In this document: in pieces, positions 13,588-23,977 of the stretch
Numbering within the stretch: the first letter of the stretch is position 1
Layout of the letters: each line of letters opens with the position of its first letter
DNA from: Methylomonas subterranea
Lineage (GTDB): Bacteria; Pseudomonadota; Gammaproteobacteria; Methylococcales; Methylomonadaceae
NCBI RefSeq assembly: GCF_024505185.1
Contig: NZ_JANIBJ010000005.1
Coordinates: forward strand, 83,711 to 147,710
Direction of reading: 5' to 3'
DNA length: 64,000 nt
The notes under the pieces: generated by a model
The model's input: the letters and a program-made list of their open reading frames with translations, nothing else
Database searches by the model: none
What the model was told of the DNA's origin: nothing
Position numbers and translations under genes: made by a program

Positions 13588-14891
13588 CGACCAATCCCGC
13601 GCAACTACCATTTTCAGAGGCCATTGATTTTTTTAAGAACAAAATCAAGCTACCTACTGCCAGTTGGACTGATATTTGGCAAGAACAGCATAGTTACGCA
13701 GCGGTAATAGCCGGCGCAAATCAAGATGCATTATTAGAAGACTATTTCAATGCCATGATGACCGCTAAACAGAGCGGCAATGGCTACGATGAGTTTGCAA
13801 GCAAATTCGACGATATCGCCCAAAAACACGGATGGACATATAACGGTTCGCCGGGCTGGCGAAGCCGCATTATCTACGATACCAACATTATGCAGGCCTA
13901 TAACGTTGGACGATATGTGCAAATGATGAAGGTCAAGCACCTGAGGCCATATTGGGAATACGACCATACGTCGATCGAGCACCCGCGTCTGGAGCATAAA
14001 GCCTGGGACGGGTTGATTTTGTCTGCCGACGATCCGTGGTGGGATACGCATTACCCCCAAAACGGCTGGTTGTGCCGTTGCCGGGTTAATTCACTGTCAC
14101 ATTATGAGGCCGAACAAGCCTGGCAGGAAAAGGGGAAAACTGGCCCAGATACTGCGCCGCCGATTGAATGGGAAACTAAAACCGTCGGTAAAAGAGGCCC
14201 ATTTCCGCGAACTGTGCGTGTGCCCAAGGGGATTGATCCTGGGTTTGCGTATAACCCTGGCAAGGCCTATCTGGAACCGCTGACAGTACCGCCGTTGACG
14301 GCGCATGGCCACGTTTTAACCCTCCGCAAAAAGCCATGGCCTACGGAATTTAAAGCACCGGAAGCAAGCCCAGCTTCTAAGGTTTCCGCCAATATCCGCA
14401 TGCCAAAAGGCACCGATCCAGAGGTTGGCGTTGATGAGTTTTTAGGGATTTTTGGTGCCACGCAGGACGAAGGGGCGACGTTTACGGATGCCGTCGGCAT
14501 GACGATTGCCATTACCAAAGCATTATTCCAAAACGGTAAGGGCGAATTTAAGTGGCTGGCCGATCCTGATAAAGCCGATCGATTTGAAAATATCAATCTA
14601 TTGGCTATGACGCTACTGGAACCTGATGAAATTTGGCAGAATTGGGAAGAAGACCGCGAGTTTAGCCGGGATAATCCTGATCAACCAAAGCGCTGGCGAT
14701 TGAAACGCCGCTATTTGCGGGCGTTTGAAATTGAGGAAACCGGCGAGTATGGGATTGTGGCGTTTGAGTGGGGTCGAACTGGCTGGATTGGCTCTACTGC
14801 ATTTACACCCGACAGGCCAAATCCTGAAAAGCGCCAAGCGTATTTTGATAAGCAACGTATTGGCAGGTTGATTTTTAAACGGAATAAGTAG
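13584..14891 (+). CDS. Mu F-like head morphogenesis protein fused to a C-terminal PBECR-type nuclease domain (435 aa)
   Basis: The preferred start is TTG 13584, which has GGGAGA about 8 nt upstream and overlaps the preceding stop. Residues 1-175 fit the SPP1 gp7 / Mu gpF head protein family, with the signature region YDTNIMQAYNVGRY and, near 165, GWLCRCRVNSLS. From about residue 275 a second domain begins (PEVGVDEFLGIFGAT), with LAMTLLEPDEIWQNWEEDRE, then RYLRAFEIEETGEYGIVAF and a final GWIGSTAFTP. This order matches the phage Barnase-EndoU-ColicinE5/D-RelE-like (PBECR) nucleases appended to gpF-like proteins. The domain call is by pattern, not by search. Confidence 0.82.
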   Translation: MTTNPAQLPFSEAIDFFKNKIKLPTASWTDIWQEQHSYAAVIAGANQDALLEDYFNAMMTAKQSGNGYDEFASKFDDIAQKHGWTYNGSPGWRSRIIYDTNIMQAYNVGRYVQMMKVKHLRPYWEYDHTSIEHPRLEHKAWDGLILSADDPWWDTHYPQNGWLCRCRVNSLSHYEAEQAWQEKGKTGPDTAPPIEWETKTVGKRGPFPRTVRVPKGIDPGFAYNPGKAYLEPLTVPPLTAHGHVLTLRKKPWPTEFKAPEASPASKVSANIRMPKGTDPEVGVDEFLGIFGATQDEGATFTDAVGMTIAITKALFQNGKGEFKWLADPDKADRFENINLLAMTLLEPDEIWQNWEEDREFSRDNPDQPKRWRLKRRYLRAFEIEETGEYGIVAFEWGRTGWIGSTAFTPDRPNPEKRQAYFDKQRIGRLIFKRNK

Positions 14892-14995
14892 GCGCTGAAT
14901 CTGCCCATTCGGCGCCCTGTGGCCGCATTGTGGAGGGGCTGGGCAGAGCCACTCTCGCTGACACCACACCTTTATTATAGGAGCGTTTTAGCATT

Positions 14996-15517
14996 ATGCA
15001 ATTTGAGATCGAGTTCGACACCAGTCATTTGGAACATATTTTGGAGGCTGCCAGGCGTGAGATTGCGACGCCGGCGGAAATGTTGGGCAGTATCGGCGAA
15101 TCGTTGTTGCGAGTAAATCGTCGGCGTCATGAGCAAGGTGTAGATCCGGAAGGTAAAGAGTGGAAACCCTTGTCTGAATTGACGCTGGCGGCTGGCAGTC
15201 GCAAAGGTGGACCATTGAATAAAACCGGCCGAATGTTGGCAAGTTTTCTGTATCAGATAGATAACGAGACGTTGATTCTGGGGTTTGATGGGCAGCGAGA
15301 TGCTACGTTGGCAGCATTACATCAAGCCGGTTCCGATCCTTATGTGATCAGGCCAAAAACGAAAAAAGCGCTGGCGTTTGCGGGTATTGTTCGGCAGCGG
15401 GTAAATCATCCAGGTTTACCGAAACGGGAGCTGATTGGGTTTCCTGATAGCGATAAGAGTTTGGTTGAAAATGTGGCTATCGATCATCTCACACGGGTTT
15501 TAAACCGGGTTCGATGA
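14996..15517 (+). CDS. Phage virion morphogenesis protein, Mu gpG-like (173 aa)
   Basis: ATG 14996, with an AGGAG upstream at rather long spacing. The protein shows the gpG pattern: MLGSIGESLLRVNRRRHEQG near 30-50, DPEGKEWKPLSELT, LNKTGRMLASF and RELIGFPDSD near the end. Mu gpG-type proteins act in head/tail completion. In Mu-type phages the next genes should encode head protease/scaffold and capsid. None follows here, so this is the last phage structural gene and probably marks the truncation point. Confidence 0.85.
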   Translation: MQFEIEFDTSHLEHILEAARREIATPAEMLGSIGESLLRVNRRRHEQGVDPEGKEWKPLSELTLAAGSRKGGPLNKTGRMLASFLYQIDNETLILGFDGQRDATLAALHQAGSDPYVIRPKTKKALAFAGIVRQRVNHPGLPKRELIGFPDSDKSLVENVAIDHLTRVLNRVR

Positions 15518-15532
15518 TCGTTTGAAGAGTAT

Positions 15533-15643
15533 TTAATCGGCGTAATCTATGATTTCGCAGTGGATTACAAATCCGGTTAGGTATGGCAGGCCTTTTGGTA
15601 TGCCGTATTCTTTCTCGGTCATTTTGCTGATCGACCAATTCAT
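15533..15643 (-). pseudogene. Possible gene remnant (36 codons) at the prophage/host boundary
   Basis: On the minus strand, ATG 15643 to TAA 15533 encodes a short peptide (MNWSISKMTEKEYGIPKGLP, then LTGFVIHCEIIDYAD). It reads like the C-terminus of a real protein and not random sequence. The frame is closed by a TGA about 30 nt upstream of the ATG. It is probably what is left of a phage or mobile gene removed when the right end of the prophage was lost. The rest of 15518-15877 shows no gene. Confidence 0.35.
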
Positions 15644-15654
15644 CCATTGGTCGA
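15631..15654. repeat. Perfect 9-bp inverted repeat within the boundary region
   Basis: TCGACCAAT (15631-15639) and ATTGGTCGA (15646-15654) are perfect complements separated by 6 nt. It lies at the 5' end of the remnant frame and lacks a T-run, so it is not an obvious terminator. It might be a recombinase or regulator site. Confidence 0.5.
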
Positions 15655-15877
15655 CGGCGGCAGGTTTTCAAGCGAAAACCGGGTGAAATTACCCTTATTA
15701 CGCAGCTAATTTATGCCGATATTCTCGGGATATTTCCTACAATTGAGCCCGATTTTGTCCGGAATTCAAGATTTTTGATGTTTCGGTGAGAATCTAGTGT
15801 TTTCGCGGGTTTCCGGGCGAATGTTGGTGATTGTATCTGTCCTGTTTCCACCCTCTCCCTACTGCGGGATAGTCAAT

Positions 15878-15904
15878 AAAAAGGGCCTTGTCAGGCCCTT
15901 TTTT
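15878..15904 (-). terminator. Rho-independent terminator after pnp
   Basis: AAAAAGGGCC (15878-15887) pairs with GGCCCTTTTTT (15894-15904) across a 6-nt loop. Read on the minus strand it follows the pnp stop by about 25 nt and ends in a U-run. The stem is nearly symmetrical, so it may also stop rightward transcription leaving the prophage. Confidence 0.88.
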
Positions 15905-15928
15905 CACAAGTGACTGGCAAGACCAGCC

Positions 15929-18007
15929 TTACTCGCTATCGATATCCTTCATACTTAATCTAACCCGTCCTTGACGGTCTATTTCCAGTACCTTGACTTT
16001 AACCATGTCGCCTTCGGACAATTTGTCGCTGACTTTTTCGACCCTTTCTTCCGAAATTTGCGAGATGTGCACCAAGCCGTCCTTGCCGGGCAGGATGGTG
16101 ACGAAAGCTCCGAAGTCCATCAAACGTACCACTTTGCCTTCGTAGGTCTTACCTACTTCGACTTCGGCGGTAATTTCTTCGATCATGCGTCTGGCTTCTT
16201 CGCCGGCGGCTCTGTCGACGGAAGCGACATTGACCACGCCGTCGTCGGTCAAATCGATGCTGGCACCGGTTTGTTCGGTAATGGCACGAATGGTGACGCC
16301 GCCCTTGCCGATGACTTCGCGGATTTTAGCCGGATCGATTTTGAAGGTAATGATGCGCGGCGCGAAGTCGGACATTTCGGCGCGGGTGCTTGACAGGGCT
16401 TTGTTCATTTCGCCCAGGATATGCAGGCGGCCGTGTTTGGCTTGTTCCAGCGCGACTTTCATAATTTCCGGTGTGATACCGTCGATTTTGATGTCCATTT
16501 GTAGTGCGGTGATACCGTTTTCGGAACCGGCCACTTTAAAGTCCATGTCGCCCAAGTGGTCTTCGTCGCCCAGGATGTCGGATAAGACCGCGAACTGGTC
16601 GCCTTCCTTGATCAGACCCATGGCGATACCGGCCACCGGCGCTTTCAACGGTACGCCGGCATCCATCAACGCCAGACTGCTACCGCAAACGGAAGCCATC
16701 GAGCTGGAGCCGTTGGATTCGGTGATTTCCGAAACGACGCGAATTACATAGGGGAATTCGCCGATAGCCGGTGTGACGGCTTGAACGCCGCGTTTGGCCA
16801 GCCTGCCGTGGCCGATTTCGCGGCGCTTCGGCGAACCGGTGCGACCTGTTTCGCCCACGCTGAACGGCGGGAAATTGTAATGAAACAGGAATGTATCTTT
16901 ATATTCGCCGGCCAATGCGTCGATGATTTGCGCATCGCGCTCGGTACCCAGTGTGGCGACAACCAAGGCCTGGGTTTCGCCGCGGGTGAACAAGGCGGAG
17001 CCATGAGTTCTCGGCAAAACGCCGGTGCGGATGGTGATCGGCCTGACCGTGGTCAAATCACGGCCGTCGATACGTTTGCGGTCGTTAAGAATGGCGCCGC
17101 GCACGATGTTGTATTCCAGGGTTTCGATGGCGTCACGAATATCGCCTTCTGCGAATTGATCGTCGGCGGTCAGTTTTTCCACCACGGCGCTACGGATGGC
17201 GCCTAGTGCGTCTTGTCGGGCCAATTTTTCGGCGATTTGATACGCGGACTTGATTTGGACTTCGGCTTCGGCGGCGACAGCGGTTTTCAAGGCTTCGTTA
17301 TCCGCCGGCGCTGTCCAGGCCATTGCCGGTGCTCCGGCTGCCGCGGCAAATTCGTTGATGGCGTTGATCGCCACCTGCATTTGTTCGTGGCCGAACAGTA
17401 CCGCGCCCAGCATTACATCTTCGGGCAGCAAATCGGCTTCGGATTCGACCATCAATACGGCTTTGGATGTGCCGGCAACCATCAGGCGTAAACGCGATTC
17501 CTTGAGTTGCGGCAAGGTCGGATTCAGCACGTATTGATCGTTGATATAGCCGATAGTGGCCGCGCCCAGCGGGCCGTTGAACGGCAGTCCCGAAATCGCC
17601 AGCGCGGCGGATGCCCCTATGATGGCGGGTGCTTCGGTGTCGATTTCCGGATTCAGGGACAGCACGGTGGCAATGATTTGTACTTCGTTGGTGAAGCCTT
17701 CGGGAAACAGCGGACGAATCGGGCGATCGATCAGGCGCGATATCAGTGTTTCGTTTTCGCTCGGGCGGCCTTCGCGTTTGAAAAAACCACCGGGAATCTT
17801 GCCGGCGGCAAAGGCTTTTTCCTGGTAGTCAACCGTCAAGGGGAAAAAATCGCCGCCGCTGCTTTCTTTTTTTCCGACCACGGTCACCAGTAACGTGGTG
17901 CCCTCGACGTTGATGATCACCGCGCCGTTGGCTTGGCGGGCAATTTCCCCGGTTTCTAACGTGACGAGACGATCGCCGTACTGAAATTCTTTCCTGATAG
18001 GATTCAC
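15929..18007 (-). CDS. pnp: Polyribonucleotide nucleotidyltransferase (PNPase)
   Basis: A 692-aa phosphorolytic 3'-5' exoribonuclease of the degradosome, full length for the family. Two RNase PH-like domains are visible. The second carries [18 protein letters not shown] near 340 and the catalytic Asp cluster [12 protein letters not shown] near 485-495. A KH domain ([20 protein letters not shown], from about 553) and a C-terminal S1 domain ([20 protein letters not shown]) follow. The start is GTG 18007 (VNPIRK) with AAGGA 8 nt upstream. It lies downstream of rpsO, as in most gammaproteobacteria. Confidence 0.98.
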   Translation of the reverse strand: MNPIRKEFQYGDRLVTLETGEIARQANGAVIINVEGTTLLVTVVGKKESSGGDFFPLTVDYQEKAFAAGKIPGGFFKREGRPSENETLISRLIDRPIRPLFPEGFTNEVQIIATVLSLNPEIDTEAPAIIGASAALAISGLPFNGPLGAATIGYINDQYVLNPTLPQLKESRLRLMVAGTSKAVLMVESEADLLPEDVMLGAVLFGHEQMQVAINAINEFAAAAGAPAMAWTAPADNEALKTAVAAEAEVQIKSAYQIAEKLARQDALGAIRSAVVEKLTADDQFAEGDIRDAIETLEYNIVRGAILNDRKRIDGRDLTTVRPITIRTGVLPRTHGSALFTRGETQALVVATLGTERDAQIIDALAGEYKDTFLFHYNFPPFSVGETGRTGSPKRREIGHGRLAKRGVQAVTPAIGEFPYVIRVVSEITESNGSSSMASVCGSSLALMDAGVPLKAPVAGIAMGLIKEGDQFAVLSDILGDEDHLGDMDFKVAGSENGITALQMDIKIDGITPEIMKVALEQAKHGRLHILGEMNKALSSTRAEMSDFAPRIITFKIDPAKIREVIGKGGVTIRAITEQTGASIDLTDDGVVNVASVDRAAGEEARRMIEEITAEVEVGKTYEGKVVRLMDFGAFVTILPGKDGLVHISQISEERVEKVSDKLSEGDMVKVKVLEIDRQGRVRLSMKDIDSE

Positions 18008-18058
18008 TATAAGGTTCCTTTGTGTTTAAAGGTGGTTTTGAAAATTTGCCATAAAGCG

Positions 18059-18084
18059 AAAAACGGCACTTTTGGTGCCGTTTT
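18059..18084 (-). terminator. Hairpin terminator/attenuator between rpsO and pnp
   Basis: AAAACGGCAC (18060-18069) pairs with GTGCCGTTTT (18075-18084) around a 5-nt loop, with a U-run on the minus-strand transcript. It is 12 nt past the rpsO stop. In enterobacteria a similar rpsO-pnp hairpin gives partial termination and RNase processing; the same is likely here. Confidence 0.82.
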
Positions 18085-18095
18085 CCCTTAATACT

Positions 18096-18365
18096 TTACT
18101 TACGAATGCCCAAGCGCTCGATCAGCGAACGATAACGGACAACGTCAGTGTCTTTCAGGTAATCCAACAATTTGCGGCGTTGGTTAACCATGCGCAACAA
18201 ACCACGGCGCGAATGGTTGTCTTTTTTGTTGGCGGCAAAGTGGGGGGTCAACTGATTGATGTTGGCGGTCAATAAAGCAACCTGAACTTCGGTGGAACCT
18301 GTGTCGGATTCCGACAAGCGATATTCTTCGACGACTGCTTTCTTTTGTGCTGCGGTTAATGCCAT
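18096..18365 (-). CDS. rpsO: 30S ribosomal protein S15 (uS15)
   Basis: 89 aa, the standard length. It binds the central domain of 16S rRNA early in 30S assembly. Recognisable segments are [20 protein letters not shown] near 18-37, [20 protein letters not shown] near 50-70 and the ending [12 protein letters not shown]. It lies between truB and pnp in the conserved order and is followed by a hairpin terminator. Confidence 0.98.
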   Translation of the reverse strand: MALTAAQKKAVVEEYRLSESDTGSTEVQVALLTANINQLTPHFAANKKDNHSRRGLLRMVNQRRKLLDYLKDTDVVRYRSLIERLGIRK

Positions 18366-18477
18366 TCTTAATCCCTATCGATTAAATGTTGTTAAAAATA
18401 AAGCCATGCATGTTGATGGCGGGTAATCACCGTTCCCACAATAGGGTGCAGGAGCGAATGAATTTTTGGCTGAAGAA

Positions 18478-19389
18478 TCAAGCAACTTGACCGTTCAGGT
18501 TAAATATTTTTTTCGGCGCTAGTTTATCATCCAAAAGGATTTCTCCCAACCCCAAAAAGGTTTGTTCGTTATACATGCGCACGGAGCCCGGCGGATGGCC
18601 GCCAATTCGGATTTGCCGACCCTGGCGGATATCGACGGCTTGCTGGTCCGACAGGCTGACAGCCGGTAATTGTTGCAAGGGCGCATCCACGGGAATCAGG
18701 CATTGCAAGCGTTCCGACTCGGACATGGCCTCCAGTTGCTCTAGGGTGTGGGCGTTTTCCAGCCTAAACATGCCGGCCGCCGTGCGGCGTAATTCGATAA
18801 CCGTGGCGCAACTGCCCAAGGCGTGGCCCAAATCCTCCGCTAGCGAACGGATATAAGTGCCCTTGGAGCAGTGCACGTCCAACTTGACGGTTTCGCGGTC
18901 GTATTCGAGCAGATTCAGTGCGTAAATGGTGATATGTCGGGCTTGCCGCTCGACGGTTTTGCCTTCCCTGGCCAGTTCGTACAGCTTTTTACCCTGATGC
19001 TTCAAAGCCGAATACATCGGCGGCACTTGGGCGATGGGGCCGGTAAAGCGTTGCAGGCAGCTTAGTAAATCGGCCGAGGAAAAAACCGGAATCGGCATTT
19101 GCTTGACGATGGCGCCTTCGCTATCGCCGGTGTCGGTCATCAGGCCTAGACGTAGCGTGACTTGATAGCGCTTGTCGTCATCCAGCATCAGCGCGGATAC
19201 CTTGGTGGCTTCGCCGAAGCACAACGGCAGCAGGCCGCTGGCCATGGGATCCAGGCTGCCGGTATGGCCGGCCTTGTTGGCGTTCAATAAGCGCCTGACT
19301 TCCTGTAGGGCCTTGTTCGACGATACGCCCAAACGTTTATCGAGCAGCACGATGCCATGCACATCGCGCCCGGACTTGCGTTTTGCCAT
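18478..19389 (-). CDS. truB: tRNA pseudouridine(55) synthase
   Basis: 303 aa from ATG 19389, whose first base is shared with the rbfA stop (TGATG). It makes pseudouridine 55 in the T-loop of tRNAs. The catalytic motif region HTGSLDPMASGLLPLCFGEATK (Asp near residue 43), the LRLGLMTDTGDSEG segment and the KGTYIRSLAEDLG motif near 180 are all present. The C-terminal PUA-like extension is also present (SDQQAVDIRQGRQIRI). It is part of the nusA-infB-rbfA-truB-rpsO-pnp operon. Confidence 0.97.
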   Translation of the reverse strand: MAKRKSGRDVHGIVLLDKRLGVSSNKALQEVRRLLNANKAGHTGSLDPMASGLLPLCFGEATKVSALMLDDDKRYQVTLRLGLMTDTGDSEGAIVKQMPIPVFSSADLLSCLQRFTGPIAQVPPMYSALKHQGKKLYELAREGKTVERQARHITIYALNLLEYDRETVKLDVHCSKGTYIRSLAEDLGHALGSCATVIELRRTAAGMFRLENAHTLEQLEAMSESERLQCLIPVDAPLQQLPAVSLSDQQAVDIRQGRQIRIGGHPPGSVRMYNEQTFLGLGEILLDDKLAPKKIFNLNGQVA

Positions 19390-19790
19390 CAAGCGTCCCG
19401 GTGCGGCGGGTTGTCCGTTTCGCCGGCATCCGCGGATGCGTCGTCATTCACTTCGTGCAGCAATTCGCTGACGCGCATGCCGGTATCGAAGGAATGATCG
19501 TAAAGAAAGTGCAACTCGGACATATGTCGCAAGCGCATGCGCTTGGCCAGTTCGTGGCGAATAAACGGCGCAATTTCGTTCAAGGCTTTCACATTGGCCG
19601 TTTTACCGGCCTCATCCGCATTCAACACCGTAATGTAAATTTTGGCGACCGCCAAATCCTTGCTTAACACCACCTCGTTGACGGTCACAAAACCCACCCG
19701 CCTGTCGTGCACATCGCGTTGCAGGATCAGCGCCAGCTCTTTTTGCATCTGGGACGCAACCCTTTGGCTGCGGCCGAACTCTTTAGGCAT
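19389..19790 (-). CDS. rbfA: Ribosome-binding factor A
   Basis: 133 aa, a single KH-like domain needed for late 30S maturation and 16S 5'-end processing. Typical features are the start FGRSQRVASQMQKELALILQ, the central VVLSKDLAVAKIYITVL and the end of the domain LRHMSELHFLYDHSFDTG. The C-terminal acidic tail (NDDASADAGETDN) is variable in the family. It starts 3 nt after infB ends and overlaps truB. Confidence 0.96.
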   Translation of the reverse strand: MPKEFGRSQRVASQMQKELALILQRDVHDRRVGFVTVNEVVLSKDLAVAKIYITVLNADEAGKTANVKALNEIAPFIRHELAKRMRLRHMSELHFLYDHSFDTGMRVSELLHEVNDDASADAGETDNPPHRDA

Positions 19791-19793
19791 GGA

Positions 19794-22451
19794 TTAAATT
19801 TCCCGTTTCACTTCGATGCGTTCGAATACTTCGATTTGATCGCCCGGTTTGACATCATTGTAGTTTTTCACGCCAATACCGCACTCCATGCCCATTTTGA
19901 CTTCGCTGACATCGTCCTTGAAACGGCGCAAGGATTCCAACTGGCCTTCGAAAATCACCACGTTGTCGCGCAGTACCCGGATTGGAAGGTTACGCTTGAC
20001 GAAACCGTCGGTGACCATACAGCCGGCGATGGCGCCGAATTTGGGCGAACGGAATACGTCGCGCACCTCGGCCAGACCGACGATTTTTTCCTGGATGTCG
20101 GGTGCCAGCATGCCGCTGATGGCGCGTTTGACTTCGTCTATGGCTTCGTAAATGATGCTGTAATAATGCAGATCGATGTCTTTTTCTTCGATCAATTTAC
20201 GCGCCACCGCATCGGCGCGGACATTAAAGCCGATCAAAATTGCGCTGGAAGCCAAGGCCAGATTGGCGTCGCCTTCGTTGATGCCGCCGACACCGCCGTA
20301 AATGCATTTAACCTGAACTTCATCCGTCGACAGACCGACCAGCGATTCGCGCAGGGCTTCCAGACTGCCTTGCACGTCGGTTTTAATGACGACGTTCAGA
20401 GTAGCGGTTTCGCCGGCGGTCATTCTGGAGAACACGTCGTCCAGCTTGGAAGCATGCGCGGCGGCATGACGGCTGGATTTTTTACGGTCTTCGCGGTGGG
20501 CGGCCAATTCGCGGGCCACGCGTTCGTTTTGCACCACCAAAAACTCGTCGCCGGCGTCCGGCGTGCCCGACAGACCCAAGATTTCCACCGGGGCGCTGGG
20601 GCCGGCCGATTTGATGGAGTGGGCGTTTTCATCGAACATGGCCCGGATACGGCCGTACTCGTGGCCGCACAAGACAAACTCGCCCTTGCTCAAGGTGCCT
20701 TTTTGGATCAGTACGGTGGCAACCGCGCCGCGACCCTTGTCCAGGCGCGATTCGATACAGATGCCGGATGCAATGCCTTCGGCGGGCGCGGTCAATTCCA
20801 AGACTTCCGCTTGTACGATCAAGGCTTCGATCAATTCGTCGATGCCAGTACCGACCTTGGCCGACACCCGCAGGAATTGCACGTCGCCGCCCCATTCTTC
20901 CGGAACGACATTTAAAGTAGCCAGTTCCTGCATGACCCGATCCGGGTTGGCTTCCGGTTTATCGATTTTGTTCAAGGCCACGATGATGGGCACATTGGCG
21001 GCGCGGGCGTGCTCTATGGCTTCCTTGGTTTGCGGCATCACGCCGTCGTCGGCCGCCACTACCACGATCACGATGTCGGTCACTTCGGCGCCTCGGGCCC
21101 GCATCGCGGTAAAGGCGGCATGGCCCGGGGTATCGAGGAAGGTTACCGAGCCGTGGTCGGTTTTGACCTGATAAGCGCCGATATGCTGGGTAATGCCGCC
21201 CGCCTCGCCGGCAGCGACGCGGGTTTTGCGGATGTAATCCAGCAAGGAGGTTTTACCGTGATCGACGTGGCCCATAATGGTGACGATGGGCGCGCGCGGC
21301 AGGGATTTTTGTTCCTCCACGTCGCCCATGACTTCGGCCAGCATTTCCTGTTCGAAGTCGTCCTCGCTTTGCATGATGGCTTTATGTCCCATCTCTTCCA
21401 CCAGGATGACTGCGGTTTCCTGGTCTATGGCTTGGTTGATGGTACTCATAATGCCGAGTTTCATCAGGTGCTTGATGACTTCGGCGGCCTTGATGTTCAT
21501 TTTGGCGGCCAAGTCGGAAACGATGATGGTTTCCGGAATGGTGACGTCGAACACGGTCGGGGCGACGGGCTTCTCGAACCTGTGCTTGCCGCCCTGCATT
21601 TCGATTTCATGCTCGGGCTTTTCGCGGCGGCCGGGTTTGCTTTTCTTGCCCTTGCCACGGCGCGCGGCATCGCTGGTATCGGCGGCGATGTCGGTTGCGG
21701 GGCCGCGAGTCGGCTTGAAATCCTGCTTTTTCTTGTGCAGGGTTTGTTGTTTGGCTTCGGCGGCCTTGCGGACTTTTTCCGCATTGCGCTCGACTGCGGC
21801 TTCCAGACGTTGTTTCTTTTCCTGTTCCAGGCGCTCGGCTTCGCTCAATGGTTTCGGCGTGACAGCCTCCTTGGCTGCAACTTCCGGCTTTTTCGCAACC
21901 GGTGCGGGCGCGCTTGGGGGGGTGACGGATTCGGTCGCTTCGGCTTGCAAGGTTTCCGTCGCTGGAACGCTTGCGGGCGCGGGTTGGGTCTTTCCGGCCT
22001 CGGCTTTTAATTGGGCTTCATGCTGACGGCGCTTTTCCTCGTCGGCGGCTTGGCGGCGCTTTTGCTCTTCCAGGGCCGCCAGGGCTTGCTTGGCCTGCTC
22101 TGCTTCTTTCTGGGCGTCGCTGACGCTGGCTTCGCTACGTTTGATGTAGGTCTTTTGTTTCCGCACTTCGACGCTGACCGTTTTGGTGCCGCTGCCGGGG
22201 GCGGACGACTGTCTGAGTTCGGTCTTGGTGCTGCGTTTCAGCGTGATACGTTTCGGCGTGCTGTTATCCTGGCTGACATCGGTTTTGCCGTGACGTTTGC
22301 GCAAGTGGGCCAGCAATTTGACTTTTTCCTCTTCGCTGATGATGTCGTCGGGATCGGTGGCGCTCAGGCCGGCCTCCTTCAGTTGCTCCAAAAAACGTTC
22401 CAAGGGAATGCCGACTACCTCTGCCAATGCCTGTACTGTTTTATCGCTCAT
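19794..22451 (-). CDS. infB: Translation initiation factor IF-2
   Basis: 885 aa from ATG 22451 ([20 protein letters not shown]), with AGGAGG upstream. It delivers initiator tRNA and joins the ribosomal subunits. The N-terminal IF2_N helix unit is followed by a long charged linker rich in Lys, Glu, Ala and Pro (about 75-290) and a second IF2_N unit. The GTPase motifs are GHVDHGKTS near 393, DTPGHAAF near 438 and NKIDKP near 492. The C-terminal EF-Tu-like and fMet-tRNA-binding domains follow. Internal starts for shorter isoforms, as in Escherichia coli, cannot be judged here. Confidence 0.98.
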   Translation of the reverse strand: MSDKTVQALAEVVGIPLERFLEQLKEAGLSATDPDDIISEEEKVKLLAHLRKRHGKTDVSQDNSTPKRITLKRSTKTELRQSSAPGSGTKTVSVEVRKQKTYIKRSEASVSDAQKEAEQAKQALAALEEQKRRQAADEEKRRQHEAQLKAEAGKTQPAPASVPATETLQAEATESVTPPSAPAPVAKKPEVAAKEAVTPKPLSEAERLEQEKKQRLEAAVERNAEKVRKAAEAKQQTLHKKKQDFKPTRGPATDIAADTSDAARRGKGKKSKPGRREKPEHEIEMQGGKHRFEKPVAPTVFDVTIPETIIVSDLAAKMNIKAAEVIKHLMKLGIMSTINQAIDQETAVILVEEMGHKAIMQSEDDFEQEMLAEVMGDVEEQKSLPRAPIVTIMGHVDHGKTSLLDYIRKTRVAAGEAGGITQHIGAYQVKTDHGSVTFLDTPGHAAFTAMRARGAEVTDIVIVVVAADDGVMPQTKEAIEHARAANVPIIVALNKIDKPEANPDRVMQELATLNVVPEEWGGDVQFLRVSAKVGTGIDELIEALIVQAEVLELTAPAEGIASGICIESRLDKGRGAVATVLIQKGTLSKGEFVLCGHEYGRIRAMFDENAHSIKSAGPSAPVEILGLSGTPDAGDEFLVVQNERVARELAAHREDRKKSSRHAAAHASKLDDVFSRMTAGETATLNVVIKTDVQGSLEALRESLVGLSTDEVQVKCIYGGVGGINEGDANLALASSAILIGFNVRADAVARKLIEEKDIDLHYYSIIYEAIDEVKRAISGMLAPDIQEKIVGLAEVRDVFRSPKFGAIAGCMVTDGFVKRNLPIRVLRDNVVIFEGQLESLRRFKDDVSEVKMGMECGIGVKNYNDVKPGDQIEVFERIEVKREI

Positions 22452-22465
22452 TGAATCCTCCTGCC

Positions 22466-23977
22466 TTAGCCCTTGTCCTCGGCGAACCATGATTCGCGGG
22501 CTTTCATAATAAGTTTACCTGCCCGATCTTCATCCATGCCGGTAAATTCGATAATGTCGTCGATAGCCTGTTCGGCCAAGTCGTCCAGCGTGACTATGCC
22601 CTTGGCCGCCATTTCGTGCGCCAGTTTGTCGTCCATGCCTTCCATCTCCAGTAATTCCTGGCTGGGTTCGGAGGTTTCGATTTTTTCTTCCGAGGCAATG
22701 GCTTTGATCAATAATGCGTCCTTGGCGCGGCTGCGCAAGGCTTCCACCAATTCTTCGTCGAAACCTTCGATTTCCAGCATTTCATCGACCGGAATGTAGG
22801 CGATTTCTTCGATGTTGCTCAGGCCCACTTCCACCAAAACATCGGCGATTTCTTCGTCGACGTCCAGCAACTCCATGAATTCTTGTTTGGCCTTGGCGGC
22901 GGTTTCGTCCAGATTCTTGTCGACTTGCGAGGCATCCTGGATATTCAACTCCCAGCCGGTCAATTCGGAGGCCAAGCGCACGTTTTGACCGCCGCGGCCG
23001 ATGGCTTGCGACAAGCTGTCGCTGGTGACCGCTACATCCATGCTGTGCTTGTCTTCGTCGACCACGATGGACTGGATTTCAGCCGGCGACATCGCGTTGA
23101 TTACAAACTGTGCTTCGTTGGGGTTCCACAAAATGATGTCCACCCGCTCGCCGGCCAACTCGTTGGAAATGGCTTGTACCCTGGAGCCGCGCATGCCGAC
23201 GCAGGCGCCGACCGGATCCAGGCGAGGATCGTTGGCTTTTACCGCAATCTTGGCGCGCGAACCGGGGTCGCGGGCCGCCGCGATAATGTCGATCAGGCCT
23301 TCGCCGACTTCGGGTACTTCCAGTCGGAACAGGGCAATCAACAGCTCGGGCGCCGTGCGGCTGACAAACAGCTGCGGGCCGCGCGGTTCGGAACGGACTT
23401 CCTTCAGATAGCCGCGTACCCGGTCGCCCATGCGCACCGGTTCCCTGGGTATCATGTCTTCGCGGGCGATATAGGCTTCCACATGGCCGCCCAAATCCAG
23501 GTAAACGCTGCCTTTTTCCAGGCGCTTTACCACGCCGGTAATCAGTTCGCCGACCCTGTCGCGGTAGGCTTCGACGATTTTCCGGCGCTCGGCTTCGCGC
23601 ACCTTTTGAATGATAACCTGTTTGGCGGTCTGTGCCGCAATGCGGCAAAACGCCACGGATTCGATTTCTTCCTCGACATAGTCCCCTAGCTGTATGTCGG
23701 CGTTCTCAATTTGTGCCACTTCCTGCAGAACCTGCCAACTGGGAAACTCCACGTCGCCGTTGATGTCCGGATTGGCGGCCACCACTAGCCAGCGGCGGTA
23801 GGTGACATAATCGCCGGTTTGGCGATTGATGGCGACCCGCGCCTTGATGGGGTTTTCGTAACGCTTGACGGTTGCGGCTTCTAGGGCGGACTCAATGGCC
23901 TGAAAGATAATTTCCTTGTCTATTTCTTTTTCGTTAGCAAAAACATCCGCTACCAGTAAAATTTCTTTATTTGCCAC
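22466..23977 (-). CDS. nusA: Transcription termination/antitermination protein NusA
   Basis: 503 aa, GTG start at 23977 with GGAGG upstream, overlapping the rimP end by 11 nt. It binds RNA polymerase and nascent RNA. The N-terminal domain is followed by an S1 domain ([20 protein letters not shown] near 137), two KH domains ([20 protein letters not shown] near 255; [18 protein letters not shown] near 320) and two acidic C-terminal repeats with helix-hairpin-helix character ([37 protein letters not shown]). Confidence 0.98.
   Translation of the reverse strand: MANKEILLVADVFANEKEIDKEIIFQAIESALEAATVKRYENPIKARVAINRQTGDYVTYRRWLVVAANPDINGDVEFPSWQVLQEVAQIENADIQLGDYVEEEIESVAFCRIAAQTAKQVIIQKVREAERRKIVEAYRDRVGELITGVVKRLEKGSVYLDLGGHVEAYIAREDMIPREPVRMGDRVRGYLKEVRSEPRGPQLFVSRTAPELLIALFRLEVPEVGEGLIDIIAAARDPGSRAKIAVKANDPRLDPVGACVGMRGSRVQAISNELAGERVDIILWNPNEAQFVINAMSPAEIQSIVVDEDKHSMDVAVTSDSLSQAIGRGGQNVRLASELTGWELNIQDASQVDKNLDETAAKAKQEFMELLDVDEEIADVLVEVGLSNIEEIAYIPVDEMLEIEGFDEELVEALRSRAKDALLIKAIASEEKIETSEPSQELLEMEGMDDKLAHEMAAKGIVTLDDLAEQAIDDIIEFTGMDEDRAGKLIMKARESWFAEDKG

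Noticed and set aside
19707..20915. Long rightward open frame opposite infB (402 codons)
   Set aside because: Mirror of the conserved IF-2 GTPase and C-terminal domains; Phe/His/Asp-rich composition and no start signal.
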